A stretch of DNA of 64,000 bases from Harmothoe impar (GCA_947462335.1 OX381713.1:23304381-23368380); one strand, 5' to 3'; numbered from the stretch's first letter, positions 57,501 to 63,620 are shown. Notes: generated from the letters alone by a model not told the origin. A program made the numbers and translations.

Positions 57501-59720
57501 CGTATAAGCTGCACCCTGAGTTACGGCCGATCCTATAAGCCGCACTGGTGATCTGATGTACCGATCTTAGTACTGTATCATAGTGGCAAAAACTTGCGTA
57601 TAAGCCGCACCCAGACCCTGGGCCGATCCTATAAGTCCCACTGCCGATCTGATTCGCGTACTAGCAAGGTTTTACGGTACTGCAAGAAAAGTGGCGCAGT
57701 CAAACAAGGTGGGTTTGGGGCAATATCCAATAAAGTAAATTCTGAAGGTCTAGACTTGAAAGGGTGCATTCTGATTGATTTTGGCAGGGGTTTAGGGGTC
57801 TGTTGTTGCTAGGTTTTAGAGCCCCCGCAGAGCAGGGCCAGACTCATATTGCCATCTATAGGCTGGGACAATTGTTAAACGTAGGGTCTTGTATAATCAT
57901 GGGGGTAACAGCCCGCCAAAATGAAGAGCACCCTGGTGCTTTATCGCAACAATATGGAAGTCCAATCTGCAGAAATCTTTGGATAACGCTTTGGAATATG
58001 TTATAAGGTCTGAACTTGAAATAAGGAATTTTGGCACACAATATATTAAAACTCAGACCAGTATTCATCCTCTGTTGATGGTGCTGGAAATTCATTTTTT
58101 CAAATGAAAGATTTTAGAAGGGCTAGACTTGAAATTGGGCAACCTAGTATAGGCCTATTTTGGTAAACATGACTGTATAAAGGCTCAGATCTGGATTCCT
58201 CCTCAGTCAATGGCACTGGGACATATTTTTCAAGGGGTAAGTAGTGAAGGTCTAGGCAACAGTGTATTCAGCCTTTTTGAATGTGAAGACTTTTGTGGAA
58301 AATTTTGAAAATCCAGACTTGAAACTGTGCTATCTGGTGCTATTTGGCACAAAACATATAAAGGCTTAGATCTGGATTCATCTTTATTTTATAGATTTGA
58401 ACAACAAGTGAGGAAACAGTTTCATCTTGTGTAATTCTGGATAGCTTAGTATTGCTCTGCAGATGTTAAACTATTTAAATAATGAATAATTTGCATCAGG
58501 CTTCATCTTTGGGGCTGGGAACAAGGCTGCAGGGGCGGTGGAAGGTGTATGAAGTCGGGGTGCCTAGGTCCCAAAACCTAATGGGTTTTAGTGGGAGTAA
58601 CAAATAGGGGTGTGGGGGCCGCAGGCCCCCAAATTTTTTTAGAATTTCCCCTTAAAATTGGCGCATTCAGAGTGTTTTGCATAATAGTGAAAAAATTTAA
58701 AATTCACAAAGTAAAATTGTTAGATTTAATGGGTGCGACACGAAGTGTCGCGAGAAAATTTCTGTGATTTTAAAGGTAATTTGCTGCATTTCTACAGCAA
58801 GAGTAAAGAGTTAAAGTATTCAGCGTCACGTCGCAACAAATCGCGCCCCCTCCAAAGGTGTTGAGTTATTTTACGCCCCCCCCCTCAAGAGGGTCGAGTT
58901 ATTTTATGCCCCCCCCTCGGAAGGGGTCAAGTTATTTTACGCCCCCCCCCTAAACTCACCACCCCCCCCCTGTTGTTAAAAAATGAACACTCCCTAAGGC
59001 CTTTCCTCTTATCTCTACTAATGCATTTACATCGATTTTAAACTATGTATATTCCATATCTAAAGCATTCACTTCCATTTCCAAAGGATGTTGTGAAGAG
59101 GGAGGTAAGAAATGCTGTAACAGAATTGGAGTACGAGAGGCTGTACCCCACCGAAGGGGACCCCACCATCAGTCAGAACCTGGCCAAACTCATCGTCTAC
59201 TTCAATGACTTCTCTGTACGCGAGTCAGTCGAGATTCCTGCTTATCCTGTAAGTTTATTACATGTACTTGGGGATATCAACAAGGCCATCGAATAATGGA
59301 ATTGTTTTCATGGCAACGAAAAGTGATATGATGAGTATGTGTCAATTTCCAATGGACAACATTCAATTTACATTCCAAATATGGAGCACTTGCACCAATG
59401 ATAGAATTATTCAAAGAAGAGCATTTTCTTGTCTTTGGCCATCTTAATGCCCCATGGTGGTCAAAACTAGAATTAAAAATCCACCACCCCCTCCCCAGGA
59501 AGCGTGTTTCCCCCTACCTGCTCACTTATATATCTGTTTTCTTTTCCTACAGGCTGATGCAATCTATCCAGACATTGGTGGCATCTTGGGGTTCTATGCT
59601 GGCATGTCGTTCCTGGGGATGCTCGAGCTGACTGAGTTTCTCGTTATTGTGTGCTACACTGCTGTCAGGGGCATCTTCAGAGCGGCTAGGGCCTGCCTTT
59701 GTGTTGCTAAACCATCTTAG
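36790..59720 (+). CDS. DEG/ENaC (ASIC-like) sodium channel gene, 11 exons recognised
   Basis: Joined exons: 36790-36896, 37125-37358, 40677-40812, 41897-42024, 43192-43355, 43753-43854, 44936-45074, 45805-45877, 55732-55789, 59087-59248, 59553-59720. All introns are GT-AG and every junction keeps phase, giving 489 residues plus an unlocated N-terminus; family members are usually 500-600. In order: N-terminal gating segment (TSAQG), TM1, FPTVTFCN start of the extracellular domain, 14 extracellular cysteines, NVYGELYG, SETTY and WP before TM2, then TM2 with the G-M-S selectivity filter. Family knowledge: trimeric, amiloride-sensitive sodium channel of the plasma membrane; the gating stimulus cannot be told from sequence. 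The usual His-Gly motif is Gln-Gly here. The cytosolic C-tail is very short. Intron 8 houses a 9.1-kb element. Confidence 0.93.
37125..37358 (+). CDS. channel exon 2: TM1 and start of ectodomain
   Basis: Encodes YKIIWLGVMFVITLVTGNF (TM1), then SRALPFPTVTFCNMNALKYS, the conserved post-TM1 strand with the first ectodomain cysteine. Phase 1 on both sides. Confidence 0.93.
37390..37700. mobile_element. 'GCTGGGGCTCCACTACCCGA' MITE, copy A (interrupted)
   Basis: Shares its first ~50 bp ('ctccactacccgatttttgg', 'attctcacgatccgatc') with copies at 37715 and 38169. A second palindromic element is inserted at about 37442-37663, and the remainder ('tacaggtctacacagttt') continues afterwards. Confidence 0.6.
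37442..37663. mobile_element. nested MITE with ~45-bp inverted ends
   Basis: Left end TAGGGTAGATTCACGTTGAG, right end inverse (...GGTGAATCTACCCTA). 'gtcggacacataccttgaga' pairs with 'tctcagggtatgtgtccgac'. Flanking TA dinucleotides would fit a Tc1/mariner-like target, but this is only suggestive. Confidence 0.65.
37715..38155. mobile_element. 'GGCTCCACTA' MITE, copy B
   Basis: Starts GGCTGGGGCTCCACTAGCCA and ends with the inverse form (AATCGGGTAGTGGAC). Internal 'cgggacctaaattgtgttat' is shared with copy C. Lies in intron 2. Confidence 0.65.
38169..38650. mobile_element. 'GGCTCCACTA' MITE, copy C
   Basis: Starts GCTGGGGCTCCACTACCCGA and ends ATCGGTTAGTGGAGCCCCAC, forming clear inverted termini. 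Same orientation as copy B and about 14 bp downstream of it. Confidence 0.7.
38960..38995 (+). CDS. candidate micro-exon, array unit 1
   Basis: 36 nt between CTTTCCTTTTGAAG and G|GTGAGTA. Phase 1 in, phase 1 out. Would add DESKNVDKDNDV between channel exons 2 and 3 without a frame change. No transcript evidence. Confidence 0.3.
39367..39402 (+). CDS. candidate micro-exon, array unit 2
   Basis: Same position in the repeat, same splice signals, 36 nt, would encode DESKNVDEDKGV. Confidence 0.3.
39776..39811 (+). CDS. candidate micro-exon, array unit 3
   Basis: Same splice signals, 36 nt, would encode DESKNVDEDKDV. Confidence 0.3.
40185..40220 (+). CDS. candidate micro-exon, array unit 4
   Basis: Acceptor CTCTCCTTTTGAAG, donor G|GTGAGTA, 36 nt, would encode DESENVDKDKDA. 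This is the unit nearest to exon 3. Confidence 0.3.
40677..40812 (+). CDS. channel exon 3
   Basis: Begins after GTTGTTAAAG, ends ACCAG|GTAAAG. Encodes DFEDAPEKTLK..., then GYTIDDMLISCLRQGRSC, the conserved 'dmllsC.f.g..C' block with two ectodomain cysteines. Phase 1 in, phase 2 out. Confidence 0.92.
41897..42024 (+). CDS. channel exon 4
   Basis: Acceptor ACCTTCCAG, donor CATG|GTTGGT. Encodes STDFKHTYNEVYGNCYSFNW, the hallmark 'yGnCytFN' block. Phase 2 in, phase 1 out. Confidence 0.93.
42265..42503. mobile_element. ~240-bp MITE with ACACAGAGA termini, intron 4
   Basis: Left TACACAGAGAGAAGAAGTAG pairs with the inverse right end (TACTTATTTCTCTGTGTAA). Blocks 'gaatcactgt.actc' and 'cactgaggtaactctc' pair inside. 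Rich in GAGTCA/TGACTC words. Confidence 0.7.
42570..43145 (-). repeat. dispersed ~550-bp repeat, copy 2 (inverted)
   Basis: Reverse complement of 25235-25790; lies in intron 4, ending about 45 bp before exon 5. The minus-strand open frame from 43495 that covers its end is an antisense shadow of exon 5. Confidence 0.6.
43192..43355 (+). CDS. channel exon 5
   Basis: Acceptor GATCCACAG, donor AAG|GTGAGT. Encodes VEFTFNVRLDEYTPG..., then GVGMRVSVHDQYMMPFP and HLTHMGVKK, matching the 'G....ih....P' region of the thumb/palm ectodomain. Ends in phase 0. Confidence 0.93.
43753..43854 (+). CDS. channel exon 6
   Basis: Acceptor CAACCTTAG, donor GAC|GTATGT. Encodes ATMQRYAGSC, then NVYGELYGAAYSTD. One conserved cysteine. 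Phase 0 on both sides. Confidence 0.92.
44611..44907. mobile_element. ~300-bp MITE, 'GGGAGTGTTCATTTA' family, intron 6
   Basis: The end GGGAGTGTTCATTTATTAG is matched inverted at 44890-44907. The interior alternates G-rich and C-rich blocks with 'gtaaag/cgaaaat' words. Related by ends to the larger element at 56227-58994. It finishes just 28 bp before exon 7. Confidence 0.7.
44936..45074 (+). CDS. channel exon 7: cysteine-rich thumb
   Basis: Acceptor TTGCCTTCAG, donor GAAG|GTGTGT. Encodes ACYKTCLQQQVISNCNCSS and the following segment to CSHQGEE; five of the 14 conserved cysteines. An alternative donor (AAG|GTGTGC) at 45050 would also be in phase 0 but does not fit exon 8, which needs phase 1. 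Confidence 0.9.
45416..45682 (+). mobile_element. ~270-bp MITE, copy 2 (first at 14205-14478), intron 7
   Basis: Ends GTGTGTTTCAGGGTACC and inverse (TAACCTGAAACACACC). The middle matches 14205-14478 in the same orientation. Confidence 0.65.
45805..45877 (+). CDS. channel exon 8
   Basis: Acceptor TTTCACAACCAG, donor CAG|GTAGGT. Encodes ACLEMIQRWYNGG, then LECSCPDRC. Four conserved cysteines. Phase 1 in, phase 2 out. Only 36 bp separate its donor from the mobile element's target duplication. Confidence 0.93.
45914..45919. repeat. 6-bp target-site duplication, left (AATTGG)
   Basis: AATTGG directly precedes the left terminus AGTAGTAT; the same six bases directly follow the right terminus at 55015-55020. 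Confidence 0.85.
45920..46466 (+). repeat. left terminal inverted repeat
   Basis: The outer 87 bp match the right end with four mismatches. After a repeat-rich middle, 46326-46466 pairs with about 53846-54005 (shared blocks TGTTTAGGAAGTGA, TTTAGGATCACGTGAC, AGGCGATCAGC). The middle holds a partly tandem ~112-bp unit with CCAATCAG, ACCGGAAGTGACGTCAC (starts 46007, 46042, 46119, 46154, 46200) and CCATATAAGG. Confidence 0.8.
45984..46265. promoter_or_regulatory. candidate enhancer/promoter cluster in left TIR
   Basis: Repeated matches to animal promoter motifs: CCAATCAG (NF-Y box), CCGGAAGT (Ets), TGACGTCA (CRE/ATF), CACGTG, CCATATAAGG (CArG) and TCAAGGTCA in both orientations (nuclear-receptor half site, 46073-46090). 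The match is seen in sequence; use as a promoter is inference. Confidence 0.4.
46564..46569 (-). terminator. poly(A) signal for minus-strand element transcripts
   Basis: TTTATT on the plus strand, i.e. AATAAA on the minus strand, about 110 nt past the last polymerase-like codon (46679). Confidence 0.4.
46679..47005 (-). pseudogene. C-terminal remnant of the type B DNA polymerase
   Basis: Two minus-strand frames joined by a frameshift near 46870. The lower one contains GDGILSLNPKTYICYDR and a Lys/Ser-rich tail, resembling the end of protein-primed polymerases of animal Polinton-like elements, where an S/L-rich strand and 'K.Y...' precede a Ser-Lys-Gly segment. The upstream part is interrupted by the foldback at 47005-47425. 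Resemblance is by eye and short; it could belong to another element gene. Confidence 0.4.
47005..47425. mobile_element. nested foldback (~420 bp) inside the element
   Basis: Left arm 'tgctggactataatagatgg' through 'agcttgttattgaatgtc'-type sequence pairs with 47240-47400. Arms are about 160-190 bp with few mismatches and a ~70-bp loop. It separates the C-terminal polymerase remnant from the rest of the element, so it is likely a secondary insertion. Confidence 0.7.
47697..48040. repeat. CTG-rich minisatellite, ~70-bp period
   Basis: (CTG)n blocks alternate with 'tgtcacggatgctgttgaca'; TCACGGA recurs at 47781, 47851, 47927 and 47994. On the minus strand it reads as Ala/Ser/Gln-rich sequence similar in composition to the Ala-rich part of the death-domain protein, so it may be a relic of such a gene. 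Confidence 0.75.
48093..48944 (-). CDS. orphan element ORF (up to 283 aa)
   Basis: Intact frame, with Met at 48944 or, in better agreement with a soluble protein, at 48875 (MSPRKKK, 260 aa). Features: basic start, mostly helical pattern, acidic stretch (YADDDLESI) near residue 165 of the long form, no signal peptide or clear membrane helix. I do not recognise the family; it is neither a capsid, integrase nor ATPase by motif. It lies where the polymerase catalytic part would be expected, between the N- and C-terminal polymerase remnants. Remaining open over 852 nt beside a badly broken polymerase suggests later arrival or selection. A TACATAAG at 49036-49043 could be its TATA box. Confidence 0.6.
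   Translation of the reverse strand: MISSAIFFIYESVDATEHRNPLEMSPRKKKQLPLEARRETVPYDACEVKKHWKDVTKEQWIEACFNFIGTVVSFGQREKILLELFFLAPYTWPDCGEIPSSLSVFAIQVINSLKELRYMQGTQEEIVKKMTEFETGEDTIWCEETTYADDDLESIICSPLEHYVKDFEDMLDSTEMNPKERSLTAQKEAKAVLEKHKFGQGFTLQSSCVSVIKSLVLKHSDMKFSRAVDTLPLPELMMNMIDPIVPTRFDSANCPMYKMVSSFARGRWLNDPLKSENLLDLIN
49036..49043 (-). promoter_or_regulatory. possible TATA box for the orphan ORF
   Basis: TACATAAG on the minus strand, about 92 nt before the first ATG of the orphan ORF. It resembles the stronger TATATAAG in front of the death-domain gene. Confidence 0.3.
49219..49236 (-). promoter_or_regulatory. second copy of the element's TATA module
   Basis: Minus strand CGAGAAGGAGTGTATAGG matches CGAGAAGGAGTATATAAGG at 52878-52896, the promoter of the death-domain gene. 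Here it directly follows the last recognisable polymerase codons, marking a junction. Confidence 0.4.
49232..51005 (-). pseudogene. broken protein-primed type B DNA polymerase (DNA_pol_B_2-like), N-terminal half
   Basis: Recognisable pieces in order: start region from Met 51005; LCVFRHISFHLYNTS; YPYNITFDFEAFF (exonuclease motif I, D-x-E); GFNSERYDLNLI (exonuclease motif II); GYSYANYLRAF; FPYEW; a segment with NLVGGPSIIFHR near 49250. This order and wording are those of protein-primed polymerases in Polintons/adintovirus-like elements. It is dead: frame changes near 50660, 50520, 50255, 50090 and 49515, plus an internal stop near 49340. The catalytic palm motifs (A, B and the DTD of C) are absent because the reading ends at 49232. 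Functionally it would have replicated the element's DNA with an exonuclease proofreading domain. Confidence 0.75.
51285..52820 (-). CDS. element-encoded tandem death-domain protein (511 aa)
   Basis: Start chosen at MSKTQQLV (52820), about 35 nt after the expected start of transcription from the TATA box at 52879; an upstream in-frame Met (52844) would lie almost at the cap. Layout: Ser/Ala linker (1-90), Ala-rich low-complexity (about 80-165), acidic linker (DADDEAYEEPEG), PPPY at 259-262, first death domain about 304-388, second about 406-488 with PRDWKTIGIYLGL, VLRAW and MGRSDVA signatures. Death domains assemble signalling complexes in apoptosis and innate immunity; PPxY binds WW domains of NEDD4-type ubiquitin ligases. 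No caspase, kinase or TIR part is present, so an adaptor or decoy is most likely (inference). The frame is intact and single-exon, unlike the neighbouring polymerase. Confidence 0.85.
52300..52590 (-). repeat. GCA/GCT-rich repeat encoding Ala-rich tract
   Basis: Imperfect GCAGCAGGC and GCAGTAGCAGGC repeats inside the death-domain gene; on the minus strand they read as Ala with Pro/Thr (PATAAPATAAP). Several open frames on both strands here (poly-Leu, poly-Ser, poly-Ala) are shadows of it. Confidence 0.8.
52879..52886 (-). promoter_or_regulatory. TATA box of the death-domain gene
   Basis: TATATAAG on the minus strand within GAGAAGGAGTATATAAGGGG. A TCACTCACTCAGTC stretch about 25-35 nt downstream could include the initiator. 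Confidence 0.65.
52904..53280. repeat. tandem duplication upstream of the death-domain gene
   Basis: Two units share 'gagctaagctacttac' (52904, 53039), 'gctgaccggcgg.cattcac', 'aaagagaaacaaa', 'agctggatc.ctttcccc' and 'gagagatcgactg'. A 'ttagctgtataaaggattaa' block (TATAAA at 53089 and 53261, plus strand) is also duplicated. Possibly promoter-proximal control sequence; no gene starts downstream on the plus strand. Confidence 0.65.
53971..54010. repeat. perfect 40-bp palindrome
   Basis: Two 20-bp arms without a spacer (GAGACACGCTTCTTCCTCTC and its exact inverse), centred on CTCGAG, within the right TIR. The left TIR has a single related 'tgtgtctctt' at the matching place. Confidence 0.85.
54060..54250. 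repeat. C-rich low-complexity tract
   Basis: Runs of CCCCTCCCC interrupted by 'ctagagtgcc' and 'catgcatc'. Polypyrimidine, prone to slippage. Confidence 0.85.
54378..54608. repeat. (TCC)n and (TTC)n microsatellites
   Basis: (CCT/TCC)n at 54378-54475 and (TTC)n at 54555-54608. The minus-strand frame through them (poly-Arg/Glu) is not a gene. Confidence 0.9.
55015..55020. repeat. 6-bp target-site duplication, right (AATTGG)
   Basis: Exact match to 45914-45919, immediately after the terminal ...AATACTACT. Confidence 0.85.
55732..55789 (+). CDS. channel exon 9
   Basis: Acceptor TTCTCTGCAG, donor AAG|GTTAGT. Encodes SETTYDPTTSTISWPAPVNK, the conserved 'C..t.Y....s.s.wp' block. Joins exon 8 in phase 2 across the 9.1-kb element. 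Confidence 0.92.
55850..56225. repeat. degenerate tandem array (TTCTAAAGCATTTACTTCCAT)
   Basis: More than ten imperfect 15-30 bp words of 'ctaaagcatttacttccat' type. It resumes at about 59020-59080, right before exon 10, showing that the 56227-58994 element inserted into the array. Confidence 0.75.
56227..58994. mobile_element. 2.8-kb DNA element, 'GGGAGTGTTCATTTTTTAAC' family, intron 9
   Basis: The left end GGGAGTGTTCATTTTTTAAC and GGGGGTGGTGAGTTT are matched inverted at 58955-58994. Subterminal G/C-run blocks with 'aagttattttgtgcccccc' repeat at both ends. Inside are another MITE (57469-57679) and diverged repeats, but no transposase. The termini resemble the small MITE at 44611-44907. Superfamily uncertain. 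Confidence 0.7.
57469..57679. mobile_element. 'TATAAGCCGCACC' MITE, copy 3 (nested)
   Basis: Ends TACCGTAATACCTCGCGTAT and AAGGTTTTACGGTA, with two internal TATAAGC.GCACCC motifs. Nested inside the 56227-58994 element. Confidence 0.7.
59087..59248 (+). CDS. channel exon 10: pre-TM2 palm
   Basis: Acceptor CCATTTCCAAAG, donor CCT|GTAAGT. Encodes DVVKREVRNA..., then QNLAKLIVYFNDFSV and IPAYP. Exactly 162 nt, the same length and phase as the paralogous exon at 62329-62490. Confidence 0.93.
59553..59720 (+). CDS. channel exon 11: TM2, pore and stop
   Basis: Acceptor TTTTCCTACAG. Encodes DIGGILGFYAGMSFLGMLE; G-M-S is the selectivity filter position. A short basic tail (RGIFRAARACLCVAKPS) ends at TAG 59718-59720. 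No PY motif. Confidence 0.95.
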   Translation, partial: ADAIYPDIGGILGFYAGMSFLGMLELTEFLVIVCYTAVRGIFRAARACLCVAKPS

Positions 59721-59799
59721 GGTAGAACCATGCCCTTTTGTCATCATAATGCGTGATTGCAGCACTGGTACATTTTGTACTACGCACGAGTGGACATAC

Positions 59800-60040
59800 T
59801 CAAGGCTGTGTCTCACGACCTTGGGACAATGTTTTTGTCTCTGATCGGGTGCCGTCTCTGACCGGCGGTTGTTATATAATCATAGTTTTAATTATAATTA
59901 GCCTCCTGCTGCTAGTATTTTGACCTTATCAAGCCAAGCCGGTCAGAGACGGCACCCGGTCAGAGACAGCACCTGGTCAGAGACAGCACCCGGTCAGAGA
60001 CAAAAACATTGTCACATGGTCGTGAGACACAGCCTCAAGC
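59800..60040. mobile_element. palindromic MITE in the channel 3' UTR
   Basis: 'ggctgtgtctcacgacc' at the left is inverted at about 60018-60035. 'gacaatgtttttgtctctga' also pairs. The right arm has four copies of 'ggtcagagac.gcacc', the left one or two. Confidence 0.65.
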
Positions 60041-60232
60041 AGGAGCGTGGACAAAACAAATTAAGCCTTGTCCTTCAAACACCAGGTGGCCCCACTGTAT
60101 TACCTGACAGAAAAAAGGAAAGGGGGCTTTGGGGCCAGAGCACAATAGTATGGCAGTAAATGCAATCTTAAAGTATTCCATGTGCACATAATACGCGCCT
60201 TGCCAAAGGATCTTCACTATGGAGATGTATGC

Positions 60233-60238
60233 AATAAA
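60233..60238 (+). terminator. poly(A) signal of the channel gene
   Basis: AATAAA about 513 nt after the stop codon, the first clear one downstream. Confidence 0.4.
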
Positions 60239-60239
60239 A

Positions 60240-61630
60240 AGGGAAGATGTGATAAACCATCATCTGTTCCATATAATAAACGTATGGCATAGGGCGTCAG
60301 CGATCGAGTAGCAGGTATACCCACACTTTGGTTGAATTATAACATATGGGAATTAAAACATGACATTAATAGATCCACCTACATCTTTTGATGATGGGAC
60401 GAGGGTCATTGATGTTACCTGCCAAAATCTTATAACATTAGATGTGATGAAATCTAAACACTGTAGGGACCAATAGGGACCTATTTAACCCAATTGTGTG
60501 GAATATTGTGATGATAATTTGGATGAAATTCAAGTACTAGATACATATCTTACATTCGAGCTGCAGTGATGTTAAAATACATAAAACATAGGTAGGTTAC
60601 AACAATATATGAAAAAGATCTAACGTGTGATCCTAATCACAACAGACACAGGGATTGGTTTTTCCTTTGAAAAAAAGGTGTATATATCTCTCCCCCAACC
60701 ATTCAAATGAAAGTGTTCTATTCTGATCCCTCATGCTGTCCATAGATCCATGTTGGTCTGACAAAAAGTGTCTCACACTGCCCAAATCTGAGCTCCCATA
60801 TAGGATTAATATAGGATGACGAAATTGACGCTCTGTCCACACTAGCATACATTGCAGTTTGTCCACACTCGGTCAGAAATTGTGTTTTTTTTCTAATGCC
60901 AACTCTAAGCATCATATGTACAATGGTAGGAATAATTTATTGTAGTATTATTGATATCAGCAAGCAGGAAGGCAGTTGATCATTAGATCCCTGAGTCAAA
61001 AACTCAACAGCTGTTAAAAACAATTTTGCAAAAGCTTTAGAGCAACTTTAGCTCAACTTTAGTGCTATGCTGCCCAAATAGAAATACTAAGCTCGCCCAG
61101 GTATTAAGCCCACTTAGCGACACAACAAGGAGACAATATTGAATGAAACAGAAGTTCGTGAGTAAAGTCTCCCCAGCTCTTTATTACCTCTGTTTTACTT
61201 CAATACGCATTCCTTGCACAGAAGGTATGGATACAAATTCATCAATTATTGACATCCGTTGTCACTATGGTCTGATATATTAGACCTATCAAGATCCTGA
61301 TGATGAAACATCAATGTATTATTGAAAGTAAGACTTGTTGAATATAATACCAGAAATAAACCATTCTTTAGACAAATAAAATCTATTCTTACAACCTCTA
61401 CATTATGATGATTTTCTCTTTATCCAACTTTACGTTCTATGATCACCAACATTGTCAATTCCGGTTCATCATCCCATTATCTCATACCAATGGGGTGAGC
61501 CTTTGCAAGCCTGGGGCATACCCAAGCAAACGATTGGCTTGGGTACACCTCAGACCGGCACAAGCTCGCACTAGTTTGCTGGGTAGGTACTGAAAGTAAC
61601 AGAGACAGATTATGTCTCTTAATTCTGCCA
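60240..61630. other. spacer between convergent channel genes
   Basis: No exon recognised. TTTATT at 61180-61185 (AATAAA on the minus strand) could end the minus-strand channel transcript. Confidence 0.4.
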
Positions 61631-61634
61631 CGAA

Positions 61635-61787
61635 TCATTCAACATGCTTGCGAAGAGGTCTGTACAGTGCATGTATGAATGCTAAGCAGATGTCAAACAG
61701 GAGTTCTCCAAACTCCAACACTGTAATCACAGATACACCAGCGTACAGACCCAGGATGCCTCCAATGTCAGGCAGTATCTCAGTACT
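61635..61787 (-). CDS. second DEG/ENaC channel, last exon (TM2)
   Basis: Minus-strand acceptor TTTCTTACAG, then STEILPDIGGILGLYAGVS..., TM2 with the G-V-S filter, and a short tail RPLRKHVE before TGA (61635-61637). 51 codons, slightly shorter than its plus-strand paralogue. Its gene runs off the right edge of the window. Confidence 0.93.
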   Translation of the reverse strand, partial: STEILPDIGGILGLYAGVSVITVLEFGELLFDICLAFIHALYRPLRKHVE

Positions 61788-62328
61788 CTGTAAGAAACAC
61801 AAAAAGGTGTTGAACAAGAGGTTTAACTGCAGCTTTGACCCTTAATCTAATAATCATTGTTTTGCAAAATTTTACTTCATGTAGAAATGATATTTACATT
61901 CTGTTTTCAGTGTAGTAATCTCTATAAACATCTCTACCGATTGGAATTCATTCTTTTTCTATTGGGAAGGAACTTGTGGTTTGCCATGGCAATGCTTTTT
62001 AGGGAGGTACACTTTTTAGTCCTCATATTGCCTTCAAAACGTTCCATTTACATTTAATTCCAAATATTGAAGAATTACTCCAAAAATAGAATGTTTTGGA
62101 AAAAAAACGCCTGGGTGTACCTTTCTCCTCAGCTACCCACATGTTTCCAGAGGGGAATAGCAGAAGTGATTTTGTTTAGAATTATTTACATACAGTTGTG
62201 GCATTTTTCTAGAATCAATCGTTTATAAATATTGGTTTACTGAATACCCGTACAATGTCTGAATAAATATGGTTCTGTTCCCATTCATTATCTCCCCAAC
62301 CATTGACAATCTCAGTATTTGTACTCAC

Positions 62329-62490
62329 TCCATAAGCAGGCTCTTCTGTAGATTTTTGTACCAAGAATTCGTCATAGTAAATGACAAGTTTCATAAGATT
62401 TTCTGTTATGAGGGAGGTTGAAGATTGTGGAAATATCCGAATATATTCTGATACCTCCAGTGCTTCTCTCAGTACGTCCTTCAGGTCATC
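62329..62490 (-). CDS. second DEG/ENaC channel, penultimate exon
   Basis: Acceptor CAATACAG, donor GGA|GTGAGT (minus strand). Encodes DDLKDVLREALE..., then ENLMKLVIYYDEFLV and EEPAYG. 162 nt and phase 0-0, exactly as exon 10 of the plus-strand gene. No further exons found to the window end, so the rest lies beyond 64000. Confidence 0.9.
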
Positions 62491-62611
62491 CTGTATTGAG
62501 AAGAAATTGGAGAGTAAGAGAACCCTCAGAACTTATATATCCCCTTATGCCACACTTGGCCGGCAGAACAAAAGAAATGACCTGACTGTATATGACGTAC
62601 AAAAGGTGTTG

Positions 62612-62755
62612 TGGCATAAGTTAGTTAAACCACATCCAGAGACCTTCAGTCAGGATATTGGCTTATAAGGCTGAGCACATTCGTTTGCAACTCATGGTCA
62701 GCCTTGACTGTCACCAATATCCTGAGTAAAGCGCTCTGGCTGTGGTTTAACTACT
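62612..62755. repeat. short palindromic element in the second channel gene
   Basis: 'gttaaaccacatccagag' and 'tcaggatattgg' on the left return inverted at about 62705-62750. Lies upstream of the penultimate exon. Confidence 0.55.
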
Positions 62756-63157
62756 GCCTAACCCATGGTGGAAGGCTAATACAAAGGAGTTCACACCTTA
62801 GTTATATTATATTAATTTATATACCCTCAAATAACCGAAGGTTTAGGTAGACACCCCCTTGTAGACACCCCCTTGTTACAGAGTATGAAAGCAATGGTAG
62901 AATGGCTGGTGCCTTGTCATGGTTATTCTGACATACACTCAGTCACCCATGGGGTATCTATTACAAACATGACACCCATTCATTGGAATTTGGGCCCTCT
63001 GTTTCAGGCCTCCTTAAACAAGCGTTCTTAGCCTCTTGAAACGTTTGTCCTCTGAACTTGACCATTGTCATTGAGATTTAATCTCTCTGAAACATTTCTC
63101 ATTTACTAGCATTCCTCTTGTACTCACTAAGTCGTGTTTGTTAAGAGCATAATATTT

Positions 63158-63292
63158 AACCAATAATGAATGGATTTGAAGGCACGCGTGAGGTGTATTG
63201 TAGGATATCGGGCACAAGGCGCATAGCGCTGAGTGCCCGATATCCATACGATACACCTCACAAGTGCCTTCATTTCCATTCAATATTAGGTT
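63158..63292. mobile_element. snapback MITE (~135 bp)
   Basis: Near-complete hairpin: 'aaggcac.cgtgaggtgtat' and 'ggatatcgggcac' pair with their inverses around a CGCATAGCGCT centre. Confidence 0.75.
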
Positions 63293-63534
63293 TATTACAC
63301 AATTACATTAACTCCTTACTGCATCATGCAACCCTATGGTGCTGATACACTCCCAAAGGGTCGGCATAATACCCAATGTTAGAAGCGAACCAACCCCTAC
63401 TGGTGCCGCAGGCGGTGTAATCCCGTGTACCCACGTCAGTGGCCAGCCAGCTCAGTGGCCGGCCGCGGTCAGGCAGCCCCCTCCCCTCCTTCTACTAGTA
63501 CCCTAGCCGGTAGCCACAACCACCTCGTGCTGTA

Positions 63535-63620
63535 GCATGTCCTCTGTGGCCAAACACCTAGCGCGTCGGATTCACACACCGCGGGTCCCGGGTTCGACCA
63601 TGCCCGGGGGGCAAACGCCT
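63535..63620 (+). mobile_element. tRNA-derived SINE head
   Basis: A-box-like TGGCCAAACACCTAGCGCGT, anticodon-region GGATTCACACACC and B box GGGTTCGACCA, followed by an AT-rich tail. It lacks a pairing acceptor stem, so not a working tRNA. Confidence 0.6.
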
